Shown here: positions 7,339-14,626 of the stretch, piece after piece | How positions within the stretch are numbered: position 1 is the stretch's first letter | Layout: each line of letters opens with the position of its first letter | DNA from: an uncultured Mycoplasmatota bacterium | GTDB taxonomy: Bacteria; Bacillota_I; Bacilli_A; RF39; UBA660 | Assembly (NCBI GenBank): GCA_947643295.1 | Contig: CANRVM010000005.1 | Span: 1 to 17,868, forward strand | Direction: 5' to 3' | Length of the DNA: 17,868 nucleotides | Translations under genes and position numbers: made by a program | The notes under the pieces: model-generated | What the model saw: the letters and a program-made list of their open reading frames with translations, nothing else | Told to the model about the DNA's origin: nothing | Databases searched by the model: none

Positions 7339-7701
7339 ATGTCTAGAAATGAATTTTCTTGTGATTGTAATGTAATTCATCAAGAAGCAGTCGATGAGGT
7401 ATTACAAAAAATGCCAAACGGGAATACTTTTAATAATTTAGCAGGTTTATTCAAATTGATAGGAGATACTACAAGATGTAGGATACTTTTTGCCTTAGAT
7501 CAAAAAGAAATGTGTGTGTGTGATTTAGCAAATGTTTTAAATATGACAAAATCATCTATCTCACATCAACTAGCCGTTCTTAGAAGAAGTGGAGTAGTTC
7601 GATGTAGAAAAAGTGGTAAGGAAGTCTATTATACATTAGAAGATGAACATATTGTCCAGTTATTTGAAATTGGTCTAGAGCATATTAATCATAAAGGTTA
7701 A
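7339..7701 (+). CDS. ArsR/SmtB-family metal-sensing repressor (CadC/CzrA-like)
   Basis: This 120-residue winged-helix repressor has its DNA-binding helices around NVLNMTKSSISHQLAVLRRS (66-85). It carries two known metal sites of the family. A CxC pair in MCVCDLANVL (C59, C61) with N-terminal C8 and C10 matches the alpha3N Cd/Pb/Bi site of CadC. D102-x-H104 with H115-x2-H118 matches exactly the spacing of the alpha5 Zn site of CzrA/SmtB. Metal binding should release DNA and induce the operon. AGGAGG at 7327-7332 supports the start, and two TGAA-N6-TTCA sites overlap the promoter, so autoregulation is likely. Zn, Cd and Pb are the probable inducers; no obvious copper-specific site is visible. 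It heads the five-gene metal operon, 16 nt before the HMA gene. Confidence 0.93.
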   Translation: MSRNEFSCDCNVIHQEAVDEVLQKMPNGNTFNNLAGLFKLIGDTTRCRILFALDQKEMCVCDLANVLNMTKSSISHQLAVLRRSGVVRCRKSGKEVYYTLEDEHIVQLFEIGLEHINHKG

Positions 7702-7717
7702 AGAAAGAAGGAAAAAG

Positions 7718-7942
7718 ATGAAAAATTATAAATTTAAAATAGAAAATTTAGATTGTGCAAACTGTGCCAATGAACTAGAAGGAGCTTTAAAAAAAATTGA
7801 TGCCATAGAAAAAGTTAGTATCAGTTTTATGATGCAAAGACTCACTTTTGAATGTGAAGAAGAAAGAAAGGAAGAGGCTTTGGAAAAAATTAGAAAAGTA
7901 ATTAAGAAGGAAGAACCCGATATCAAATTAAAGGAGGAATAA
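7718..7942 (+). CDS. Stand-alone heavy-metal-associated (HMA) domain protein
   Basis: This 74-residue protein is a single HMA fold with the metal-binding CxxC in NLDCANCANEL (C13 and C16), a beta-alpha-beta start, and a charged C-terminal helix. The DCANCA form of the motif is the one normally found at the N-terminus of ZntA/CadA-type Zn/Cd ATPases, rather than the GMxCxxC form of copper chaperones. The next gene is such an ATPase and lacks this domain, so this looks like the ATPase's metal-binding domain supplied as a separate polypeptide. The stop lies 5 nt before the ATPase start and in a different frame, so it is not a simple nonsense split. GAAGGA upstream provides the ribosome binding site. 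It would deliver Zn/Cd/Pb or act as a regulatory domain in trans. Confidence 0.85.
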   Translation: MKNYKFKIENLDCANCANELEGALKKIDAIEKVSISFMMQRLTFECEEERKEEALEKIRKVIKKEEPDIKLKEE

Positions 7943-7947
7943 AAAGT

Positions 7948-9816
7948 ATGAACAAAAAAAGAAATAAGCAACTTATTAAAATAGTTATCTCTTTTCTTTT
8001 CCTGTTATTTTCTTTTTTCATTACATTTGATACTAAGAGTATTAATGATACTTTATATGTAATTGCTTATCTTTTAGTAGGTTATGAAATAGTATTAAAG
8101 GCTTTCAAAAATATAATAAGAGGGAAAATATTTGATGAAAACTTCTTGATGACCGTTGCAACTCTTGGCGCATTTGGAATAGGACAATTCGAAGAAGCAG
8201 TTGCTGTTATGCTTTTTTATCAAATAGGAGAATTATTTCAAAATTATGCAGTAGATAAATCAAGAAAATCAGTTGCCAATCTGATGGATATTCGACCAGA
8301 TTATGCCAATGTTTGTCAAAAAGAAGAAATCAAGAAGATAAATCCTAATGATATTCAAATTGGAGATATTATTCTTGTAAAACCTGGAGAAAAAATCCCT
8401 TTAGATGGTGTGGTAGTTGATGGAGAATCGATGCTTAACACCCAAGCTTTAACAGGAGAAGCAGTCCCTAGAAAAGTATCTGTAAATGATGAAGTATTAA
8501 GTGGTTGTATTAATAATGATGGAATTTTAAAAATTAAAGTATGTAAAGGATTTGGAGAATCCACTGTTAGTAAAATTTTAGATTTAGTAGAAAATGCTAG
8601 TAGCAGAAAATCAAAGTCTGAAAACTTTATCAGTAAATTTGCAAGATACTATACTCCTATTGTTGTTGTAATAGCTATTTTTCTTGCAGTGATTCCGCCT
8701 CTTATTATTAAAGAAACAAACTTTAGTGATTGGATATATCGGGCACTTTCCTTTTTAGTTGTTTCTTGTCCTTGTGCTTTAGTCATTTCGATTCCTTTAT
8801 CTTTTTTTGGAGGAATAGGAGCGGCATCTAAAATGGGAGTTTTAATAAAGGGAAGTAACTATCTAGAAGCTCTCGCAAATACTGAGATTATCGTTTGTGA
8901 TAAGACAGGAACTTTAACAGAAGGGGTATTTATGGTGCAGAAAATAAAACCAATTGGCTATACAAAACAGGATTTATTAAAATATGCATCTTATGCAGAA
9001 AGCTTTTCAAATCACCCCATTTCTCTTTCTCTTAAAGAAGCTTATGGAAAAAAAATCGATGAAAAAAAAGTTTCAAATATACAAGAAATTTCCGGGAAAG
9101 GAGTGAAAGCAAAAGTAGATGACAAAATTGTTTTCGTTGGAAATGAAAAGCTGATGAAAGACAATCAAATTAGATTTCAAAAAAGTGAAGAAGTAGGAAC
9201 CATTATCTATATTGCGATAAATAATGAGTTTGCAGGGACAATTGTAATTGCAGATAAAATAAAAGAGGATTCTTATCAAGCTGTTAAATTGCTTAAACAG
9301 AATCATATTAAAAAAGTAGTTATGCTAACAGGAGACCGCGAAAATATTAGTAAAAATGTATCAGATTCTCTTCATTTAGATGAATATCATGCCGAATTAT
9401 TGCCCCAAGATAAAGTTTCTTGGATAGAAAAATTAATGGCGGAAAAGTCATCTACTGGAAAGTTACTATTTGTTGGTGATGGAATCAATGATGCACCTGC
9501 TCTTGCTTTAGCAGATATCGGAGTAGCCATGGGAGGTCTTGGAAGTGATGCGGCAATGGAAGCAGCGGATGTCGTTATCATGACAGATGAACCATCAAAA
9601 ATTGCTAGCTCTATTCATATTTCTAAAAAAACAATGAGAATTGTAAGACAAAATATCGTTTTTGCGATTGCTGTAAAAATAGGAGTATTAGTACTTAGTG
9701 CTTTTGGTATTGCTAGTATGTGGGCCGCAGTTTTTGCTGATGTAGGCGTTTCTGTTCTTGCTATTTTAAATGCTCTTAGAATTTTAAGAATAAAAGATAT
9801 ACAGAAAGTAGAGTGA
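7948..9816 (+). CDS. Zn/Cd/Pb-exporting P1B-type ATPase (ZntA/CadA-like), no N-terminal HMA
   Basis: This 622-residue P-type ATPase has the actuator TGEAVP (169-174), the metal-site CPC in SCPCALVISIP (C274, C276), the phosphorylated D318 in CDKTGTLTEG, the HP motif at 356-357 and the hinge GDGINDAPAL at 510-519. Late-helix residues K577 (AVKIGVL) and D598 (FADVGVSVLAILNALR) match the P1B-2 signature that specifies divalent Zn, Cd and Pb. Family members usually have one or two N-terminal HMA domains; here the protein begins directly with membrane helices, and the HMA domain is encoded by the preceding gene. AGGAGG at 7932-7937 lies inside the end of that gene. The TGA stop overlaps the GTG start of the copper ATPase, indicating coupled translation. 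Confidence 0.95.
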   Translation: MNKKRNKQLIKIVISFLFLLFSFFITFDTKSINDTLYVIAYLLVGYEIVLKAFKNIIRGKIFDENFLMTVATLGAFGIGQFEEAVAVMLFYQIGELFQNYAVDKSRKSVANLMDIRPDYANVCQKEEIKKINPNDIQIGDIILVKPGEKIPLDGVVVDGESMLNTQALTGEAVPRKVSVNDEVLSGCINNDGILKIKVCKGFGESTVSKILDLVENASSRKSKSENFISKFARYYTPIVVVIAIFLAVIPPLIIKETNFSDWIYRALSFLVVSCPCALVISIPLSFFGGIGAASKMGVLIKGSNYLEALANTEIIVCDKTGTLTEGVFMVQKIKPIGYTKQDLLKYASYAESFSNHPISLSLKEAYGKKIDEKKVSNIQEISGKGVKAKVDDKIVFVGNEKLMKDNQIRFQKSEEVGTIIYIAINNEFAGTIVIADKIKEDSYQAVKLLKQNHIKKVVMLTGDRENISKNVSDSLHLDEYHAELLPQDKVSWIEKLMAEKSSTGKLLFVGDGINDAPALALADIGVAMGGLGSDAAMEAADVVIMTDEPSKIASSIHISKKTMRIVRQNIVFAIAVKIGVLVLSAFGIASMWAAVFADVGVSVLAILNALRILRIKDIQKVE

Positions 9817-12002
9817 GTTTTTTGAAGAAAATAGTTTTAAAAATAGATGGTATGACTTGCAGTGCTTGTTCTTCAGGTCTAGAAAAATATTTGAATAAAC
9901 AAGAAGGAGTAAAAAGTGCTAATGTTAATTTAGTGTTATCACTTGCTACTATTACCTATGAAAATGTGAAGCCAAAAGATTTAAAGCGTTATATAGAAGA
10001 AGCTGGATTTGAAAGTCCAGGAGAATTTAAAGGAATCGAGATGAAAGAAAACAAAAAAGAAGATAAAATAAAACTGATTGTTTTAGGATTTCTTCTTTTA
10101 CTTATGATGTATGTTTCTATGGGGTCTATGTTAAAACTACCAAAGATTCCTCTCCTTAACCATGATTATCTAAGTCTTTTAGCAACTTTCCTCTTTGGTG
10201 TTACCCTTCTCTTTTTAGGGTATGGTATGGATATTCTAAAAAATGGTGCAAAAAACTTACTTCACTTTTTACCAAATATGGATACGTTGATTATGGTTAG
10301 TGTCTTCTTTAGTTTTTTCTATAGTCTCTATAGCTATTTTCATATCTTATATGGAGATTTATCCTATTTTTCTAGTCTTTATTTTGAATCTACCTGTATG
10401 GTTCTTTATTTTGTGAAGTTAGGCCGATATATCGAAGCGATAAGTAAAGATAAAACCAAGGATGCATTTAAAAAGTTAGTAACAATAACTCCCCAAAATG
10501 CGATTTTAAAAAAGGATGGGAAAGAAAACTTGGTATCGATTGATGAAGTAAAAAAAGATGATATTTTAGTAGCCAAATCAGGCGATAAAATAGCAGTGGA
10601 TGGTGTTGTTATATTAGGAAAAACTTATGTAGATGAAAGTTTCATTACGGGAGAAAGTAGTCCAGTATTAAAAGAAAAAGGAAGCAAGGTAATTGCGGGT
10701 TCTATTAGTTATGATGGTTATATTGAATATAAAGCAACCAGAATCGGAAAAGAATCTACCATATCAGAAATTGTAAAATTAGTAGTCGAAGCAACCAATA
10801 CCAAAAGTAAACTTCAAAAGATAGCTGATAGAATTAGTAGTTATTTTGTACCCGTTATTTTTATTATTGCTTTCCTAACTTTTATTCTACAAATAATTTT
10901 GGGATGCTCTGTGGAACAGTCACTTTTTCATATGATTACTGTCCTTGTTGTTGCCTGTCCTTGTTCTTTAGGTCTAGCAGTTCCTTTAGTGGTAGTAGTA
11001 AGCAATGGGTTATGTGCCAAGAAGGGAATATTTTTACGAAATGGAGAATCATTAGAAAAAGCTAGGAAGATTGATACAGTTGTATTTGATAAAACAGGAA
11101 CTCTAACTTTTGGCAAATTAAAGGTATGGAAAGTCTTTTCTTATTCGAAATATCAAGATAACGAATTATTAACTATTGTTTCCAATTTAGAACAAAATTC
11201 TTCTCATCCTATTCGAACGGCATTTAAAAGAGATAAAAAATTAAAAGTAACGCATTTTAAAACACTAAATGGCATGGGAATTTATGGTGAAATAAAAGAC
11301 AAGAAGTATTATTTAGGAAATGAAAAATTATTAGCAAAGTTAAAAATAAAAGAGAATCATCCTATTGATTATACTGATTTAGTTCAACATGGCTGTAGTA
11401 TTTTCTATGTGATTGAAAATAATCAAGTGATTGGTTTAATTGGGATAAGGGATAAGATTAGAACGAATATGAAAGAGGTTATTTCGAGCTTGAAAAGAAG
11501 TGAAATAGATGTTGTGATGTTAACAGGGGATAATGAAGTAGTAGCTTCTTTTATTGCAAAAGAGTTAGGTATTACAGAGGTAATATCGAATGTTTTACCA
11601 CAGAAGAAAGAAATGTATATTCAAAAATTAATAGAGAAGGGGAAAAATGTAATGATGGTCGGGGATGGAATCAATGATGCACCTGCTTTGGTTCGTTCCA
11701 CCATAGGAGTGAGTGTCAATGATGGAACCGATATCGCGATGGATTCTGCTGATGTTATTTTAATGAATAATCATTTTTCTAATATTTTAGACTTTATTAC
11801 AATTAGTAGAAAGTCCTATCGAGTAATGGAACAAAATTTATTTTGGGCCTTTTTCTATAATAGTTGTATGATTCCAATTGCCATGGGATTATTTCGTAAT
11901 TATGGAATCAAAATGAATCCTATGCTTGGTAGTATTACAATGGTTATTAGTAGTTTAATAGTAGTAATTAATTCATTAAGATTTGGGAGAGTGATAAAAT
12001 GA
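9813..12002 (+). CDS. copA: Cu(I)-exporting P1B-type ATPase (CopA-like)
   Basis: This 729-residue ATPase has one N-terminal HMA domain with GMTCSAC (C16, C19), then eight helices. Motifs are TGES (279-282), ACPCSLGLAVP with C382 and C384, phosphorylated D426 in FDKTGTLT, HP at 465-466 and GDGINDAPAL at 617-626. Copper selectivity is supported by YN at 682-683, the MNPM segment at 701-704 and M710-x2-SS at 713-714, the P1B-1 signatures. The helix after CPC reads SLGLAVP instead of the commoner (A/S)LGLATP, a mild deviation. The GTG at 9813 overlaps the previous TGA by 4 bp; a TTG nine bases later is an alternative with a GAGTGAG ribosome binding site. Its own stop overlaps the CopZ start by 4 bp. 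Copper export coupled to a Zn/Cd-type repressor is unusual. Confidence 0.93.
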   Translation: MSFLKKIVLKIDGMTCSACSSGLEKYLNKQEGVKSANVNLVLSLATITYENVKPKDLKRYIEEAGFESPGEFKGIEMKENKKEDKIKLIVLGFLLLLMMYVSMGSMLKLPKIPLLNHDYLSLLATFLFGVTLLFLGYGMDILKNGAKNLLHFLPNMDTLIMVSVFFSFFYSLYSYFHILYGDLSYFSSLYFESTCMVLYFVKLGRYIEAISKDKTKDAFKKLVTITPQNAILKKDGKENLVSIDEVKKDDILVAKSGDKIAVDGVVILGKTYVDESFITGESSPVLKEKGSKVIAGSISYDGYIEYKATRIGKESTISEIVKLVVEATNTKSKLQKIADRISSYFVPVIFIIAFLTFILQIILGCSVEQSLFHMITVLVVACPCSLGLAVPLVVVVSNGLCAKKGIFLRNGESLEKARKIDTVVFDKTGTLTFGKLKVWKVFSYSKYQDNELLTIVSNLEQNSSHPIRTAFKRDKKLKVTHFKTLNGMGIYGEIKDKKYYLGNEKLLAKLKIKENHPIDYTDLVQHGCSIFYVIENNQVIGLIGIRDKIRTNMKEVISSLKRSEIDVVMLTGDNEVVASFIAKELGITEVISNVLPQKKEMYIQKLIEKGKNVMMVGDGINDAPALVRSTIGVSVNDGTDIAMDSADVILMNNHFSNILDFITISRKSYRVMEQNLFWAFFYNSCMIPIAMGLFRNYGIKMNPMLGSITMVISSLIVVINSLRFGRVIK

Positions 12003-12217
12003 AACAGATAGAATTAAAGGTGGATGGAATGAAATGTGAAGGATGTGTGAATCGAATAAAAAAGGTTTTATCTTCTATCAAAGGAATTGATACGTATGAG
12101 ATTTCTTTAGAAGAGAAGAAATTACTATTATCAATAAAAAAGGAAAAAGTACTAGAAGAAGTGATTCAAAAAATAGAGAAATTAGGTTTTACTCTTTCTT
12201 TCATAGAAAAAATTTAA
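11999..12217 (+). CDS. copZ: CopZ-like HMA metallochaperone
   Basis: This 72-residue HMA-fold protein contains GMKCEGC (C13 and C16), the canonical GMxCxxC copper-chaperone motif, followed by VNRIKKVLSSIKGI and a second beta-alpha unit. It overlaps the copper ATPase stop by 4 bp (ATGA), so it is made with it and should pass Cu(I) to its N-terminal domain. Compared with the first HMA protein in the operon (DCANC), its motif is copper-type, giving one dedicated chaperone per ATPase. The protein lacks the His or Tyr often found after the second strand of some CopZ proteins, so the exact affinity is uncertain. No clear terminator follows; the next gene has its own promoter. Confidence 0.85.
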   Translation: MKQIELKVDGMKCEGCVNRIKKVLSSIKGIDTYEISLEEKKLLLSIKKEKVLEEVIQKIEKLGFTLSFIEKI

Positions 12218-12234
12218 AAATGAATTGCTATATC

Positions 12235-12263
12235 TTGAAGAAACTTTTATTTTGTGCTATAAA
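12235..12263 (+). promoter_or_regulatory. Promoter for the GRAM-domain gene
   Basis: TTGAAG (12235-12240), a 17-nt spacer and TATAAA (12258-12263), with TG one base before the -10, make a good extended promoter. GGAGG at 12288-12292 precedes the ATG at 12300. Confidence 0.6.
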
Positions 12264-12299
12264 TAATTTATAATAATAAAAATAGTTGGAGGAAGTAAT

Positions 12300-12641
12300 A
12301 TGGGAAAAAAACAATATGAAGTAAAAGAAGATGAGAAATTATTTGCAGGAAAGGTATCGGGAGATTGTTGGAAAATGCCTAATTTGAGTATCAACAAACA
12401 AGTTTCAGGAAAATACTATTTTACGGATAAAAGAATTGCCTTTTTAGCATCTGGCTTAATTGGTACAGAGAGTGTAAGTTGGGAAATTGAGATGAAAGAC
12501 ATCGATAAAGTAAAAACTTGTCTAACGCCACCTTTCTTTCCATTTGGTATTTTAATTACAATGAAAAATAAAGATAAGTATAAATTATCGATTCTAAAAC
12601 GAAAAAAGTATTTTGATTGGATATCAGAGCATATATCATAA
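12300..12641 (+). CDS. GRAM/PH-like domain protein (113 aa)
   Basis: This small soluble protein is nearly all beta strand: KLFAGKVSGDCW, then SGKYYFTDKRIAFLASGL (36-53), SVSWEIEMKDIDKVKTC, FGILITMKNKDKYKLSI and a C-terminal helix YFDWISEHIS. The order GxYYxTDKRIxF followed by xDIxxV and an ILIxxKNxxKYxL strand, closed by a helix, is typical of bacterial GRAM or PH-like domains. Such proteins are often small, uncharacterised, and thought to bind lipids or partner proteins. It has its own promoter, a GGAGG ribosome binding site and a downstream terminator, so it is a monocistronic unit. The fold assignment is by pattern; the function is unknown. Confidence 0.7.
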   Translation: MGKKQYEVKEDEKLFAGKVSGDCWKMPNLSINKQVSGKYYFTDKRIAFLASGLIGTESVSWEIEMKDIDKVKTCLTPPFFPFGILITMKNKDKYKLSILKRKKYFDWISEHIS

Positions 12642-12672
12642 TTTATTATAAATAGATATAATGAAAAATAAG

Positions 12673-12719
12673 AAGACAATTATATTTTTGATAAATCATA
12701 GATGTAGTTGTCTTTTTCT
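12673..12719 (+). terminator. Intrinsic terminator after the GRAM gene
   Basis: AAGACAATTATA (12673-12684) pairs with TGTAGTTGTCTT (12703-12714) over 12 bp including two G-T wobbles, followed by a TTTTT tract. The next promoter's -10 begins within 10 nt of the T-tract. Confidence 0.75.
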
Positions 12720-12727
12720 GTTATAAT
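12719..12727 (+). promoter_or_regulatory. Extended -10 promoter for the broken GNAT-YoaP gene
   Basis: TGTTATAAT is a perfect TG-N-TATAAT element directly after the terminator T-tract; no good -35 is visible. AGGAG at 12753-12757 serves the ATG at 12767. Confidence 0.5.
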
Positions 12728-12766
12728 AAAAAAAGAAAAAAATACTTTTTTGAGGAGTGAAGTCGA

Positions 12767-13508
12767 ATGAATAAATATATCAATCTGACATTAGAAAATA
12801 TTGATAAAGAGCATATATGCTGTGCGATAGGAGATCCAAAGCATCAATTAGGAGTGAATAAAAAAAGAATGGATCAAAAGTAAACTTGAAGACGGACATG
12901 TTTTTAGAAAATATAATGCTAGGGGAAAAGTTTTTATCGAATATGAGCCGATAGAAACTGCTTGGGTTCCGATTAACGGAAAGAACTATGAATATATCTA
13001 TTGTTTATGGGTAGCTGGAAGTTTCAAAGGAAAAGGTATTGCAAATGAGTTATTAGAATATGCAATTAAGGATTCGAAAGAAAAAGGTAGGAGTGGTATA
13101 TGTACTTTAACTTCTAAAAAGAAAAAACCATTTATTGGAGATAAGAAATTCTTTGAGCATTATGGATTTAAAGTGGTAGATACTATAGGAGATTATGAAT
13201 TATTAGCATTACCATTTGAGCCATCTGAAACACCAAAATTTACAGATAGTGCTAGAGCTATGAAGATAAATAACCAAGATTTTACAATTTACTATAGTAA
13301 TGAATGTCCTTATGTAGAATACGAAGTAAAAGAGCTAACAGAATATGCAAAAAAAAATAATATTAAGATTAACTTTATTAAAATTGACTCTTTAGAAAAA
13401 GCAAAAAATGCACCATGTATTTTTAATAATTGGGCAAACTTTTATAAAGGAGAGTTTATTTCTAATACCATACTGAATGCAAATTCTTTTGAAAAGTTAA
13501 TGAAATAA
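12767..13508 (+). pseudogene. GNAT acetyltransferase with YoaP-like C-terminal domain, frameshifted
   Basis: The ATG at 12767 has a good ribosome binding site and runs as MNKYINLTLENIDKEHICCA to a TAA at 12881-12883. Just before that, a run of seven A residues at 12860-12866 lies where six would keep the frame; reading one base later continues directly as EWIKSKLEDGHVFRKYN and on to the TAA ending at 13508. The joined product is about 246 residues, close to the 251 of Bacillus subtilis YoaP as I recall it. Residues about 84-95 form the acetyl-CoA motif GSFKGKGIANEL, and 166-246 form the YoaP-like domain with ECPYVEYEVKEL. The rest of the gene is undamaged. Recent inactivation, a homopolymer sequencing error or slippage-dependent expression all fit. 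Confidence 0.75.
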
Positions 13509-13550
13509 TATACTATAAATTATAGAAATAGTTAGAGAAAGAAAAGAGAA

Positions 13551-13637
13551 AGTGGTATCTATATAGGAGAAGGTACTAGAGGCTATAATCCTAATTGTAC
13601 TTGTGAAAATCTAGAATACCATGGTAGAGAAAAATAG
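13551..13637 (+). pseudogene. Short coding-like remnant of unknown family
   Basis: Between the GNAT genes, one frame reads IYIGEGTRGYNPNCTCENLE and a few more residues to a TAG at 13635-13637. The compact, non-AT-biased composition (Gly, Cys, Asn, Pro, His) looks like a real protein C-terminus, not random AT-rich translation. There is no start codon or ribosome binding site. I do not recognise the family. Confidence 0.3.
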
Positions 13638-13668
13638 TTAAATTACAGTTTGAAGGTGAAAAGCGAAA

Positions 13669-14115
13669 ATGAAAATAACGGAAGTAAAAGATAGGACAAC
13701 AGTACTGATAGATAAATTATTGGAAGTGTGGGAAGATTCTGTAAGAGAAACACATCTATTTCTATCGAATGAAGAAATAGAAAATATAAAAAAATATGTA
13801 CCACAAGCATTAAAAGAAGTATCCCATTTAGTAATAATAGAAAAGGAAAAGAATATTCCTATTGCTTTTATGGGAGTAGAAGATATGAAACTTGAAATGC
13901 TGTTTATTAAAAATAGGGAAAGAGGAAAAGGTTTAGGAAAACAATTATTAAACTATGGTATAGAAAATTATCATGTAAATGAATTAGCAGTCAATGAACA
14001 AAATCCAAAAGCAAAAGGATTCTATGAACATATGGGATTTAAAGTTTATCAAAGAAGCGAATTAGATAAACAAGGTAATCCATATCCAATTTTATATATG
14101 AAATTAGAAAGATAA
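13669..14115 (+). CDS. GNAT-family N-acetyltransferase (148 aa)
   Basis: The protein has a complete GNAT fold: LVIIEKEKNIPIAFMGVEDM (strands 2-4), the acetyl-CoA loop RERGKGLGKQLL at 83-94 (R/Q-x-x-G-x-G/A), ELAVNEQNPKAKGFYEHMGF at 105-124 (strand 5, the NxxAxxFY helix) and a closing strand. The length is normal for the small-molecule or peptide acetyltransferases of this group. GAAGGTG at 13652-13658 supports the ATG. It is intact, unlike the other GNAT gene immediately upstream, and shares no close similarity with it beyond the fold. The acceptor substrate cannot be inferred; similar genes are annotated as putative acetyltransferases with unknown substrate. No clear promoter is visible in the remnant-bearing gap before it. 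Confidence 0.88.
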   Translation: MKITEVKDRTTVLIDKLLEVWEDSVRETHLFLSNEEIENIKKYVPQALKEVSHLVIIEKEKNIPIAFMGVEDMKLEMLFIKNRERGKGLGKQLLNYGIENYHVNELAVNEQNPKAKGFYEHMGFKVYQRSELDKQGNPYPILYMKLER

Positions 14116-14126
14116 ATTATAAATGA

Positions 14127-14507
14127 TCTTATGAAAAATTAAGAATATTACAAGATTTGAAATAGGTCATTTCTTTTAGACTTTAAAAAAAGAATTATGT
14201 ACAATATGAATTTGTAGAAAAGGAATTAGCGGATATTTTTGCATTAAGTGATATGGTTATTTCAAGAAATGGTTCTAATTCTATTTTTGCATTTCTATAT
14301 GTTAAATTGCCAATGCTACTAATTCCATCAACTGGAGATTAAATAGAAAACACTAAATATTTTCAAAATGGCACAACCACTTTATAAATTAAGTCTTAAA
14401 AATATAAGATTGCAGCTATGTATGAATGTCGAAAAAGAGTTTTATAAAATATTAAATTTATTAGATAAGAAAAAAATAATAGAACTCATAAAGAGTTCTA
14501 AAATGTA
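14127..14507 (+). pseudogene. Decayed MurG-like glycosyltransferase C-terminal remnant
   Basis: A single frame from about 14127 reads SYEKLRILQDLK, a stop, then after a second stop [20 protein letters not shown] and [27 protein letters not shown] and a TAA at 14340-14342. It continues with further stops as IENTKYFQNGTTT, and a last piece in another frame (LDKKKIIELIKSSK) ends near 14507. The order, with ISRxGSN then PMLLIP then a GD-x-x-x-N stretch and a C-terminal IIELIK helix, is that of the UDP-GlcNAc-binding half of MurG. At least five stops and one frame change mean it cannot make a protein. A MurG paralogue or transferred copy is implied; the essential gene must be elsewhere. Confidence 0.6.
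14472..14500 (-). terminator. Hairpin with a minus-strand T-tract
   Basis: TAGAACTC (14480-14487) pairs perfectly with GAGTTCTA (14493-14500) around ATAAA. The A-run 14471-14477 gives a T-tract only when read on the - strand, so it would act as a terminator in that direction, although no minus-strand gene is visible. Confidence 0.35.
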
Positions 14508-14568
14508 ATGTTTATGATTTTATCCTGTACTTTTTCAGCAGTCCCTTTATGATTTACTCTTTTTTGGG

Positions 14569-14599
14569 TATAATTAAATAGAAAGTGAAATAGTCACTT
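14569..14599 (+). promoter_or_regulatory. Promoter and possible operator of the ASCH-like/DUF5131 operon
   Basis: TATAAT (14569-14574) after GGG is a clear -10. An inverted repeat AAGTGA-N5-TCACTT (14583-14599) begins about where transcription should start and could be an operator or a 5' hairpin. No matching -35 is visible. Confidence 0.45.
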
Positions 14600-14626
14600 A
14601 AAAATTAGGAGGATTGAGGTAAAATT

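Noticed and set aside
12860..12867. Programmed -1 frameshift at an A-AAA-AAG-like slippery site
   Set aside because: The conserved downstream frame requires a +1 shift (or loss of one A), and a -1 shift leads to a frame that stops shortly after; no stimulatory structure is visible.
13513..13525. CTATAA-A-TTATAG palindrome after the broken GNAT gene
   Set aside because: Short, AT-only palindromes are expected by chance in such sequence, and it has no T-tract or promoter context.
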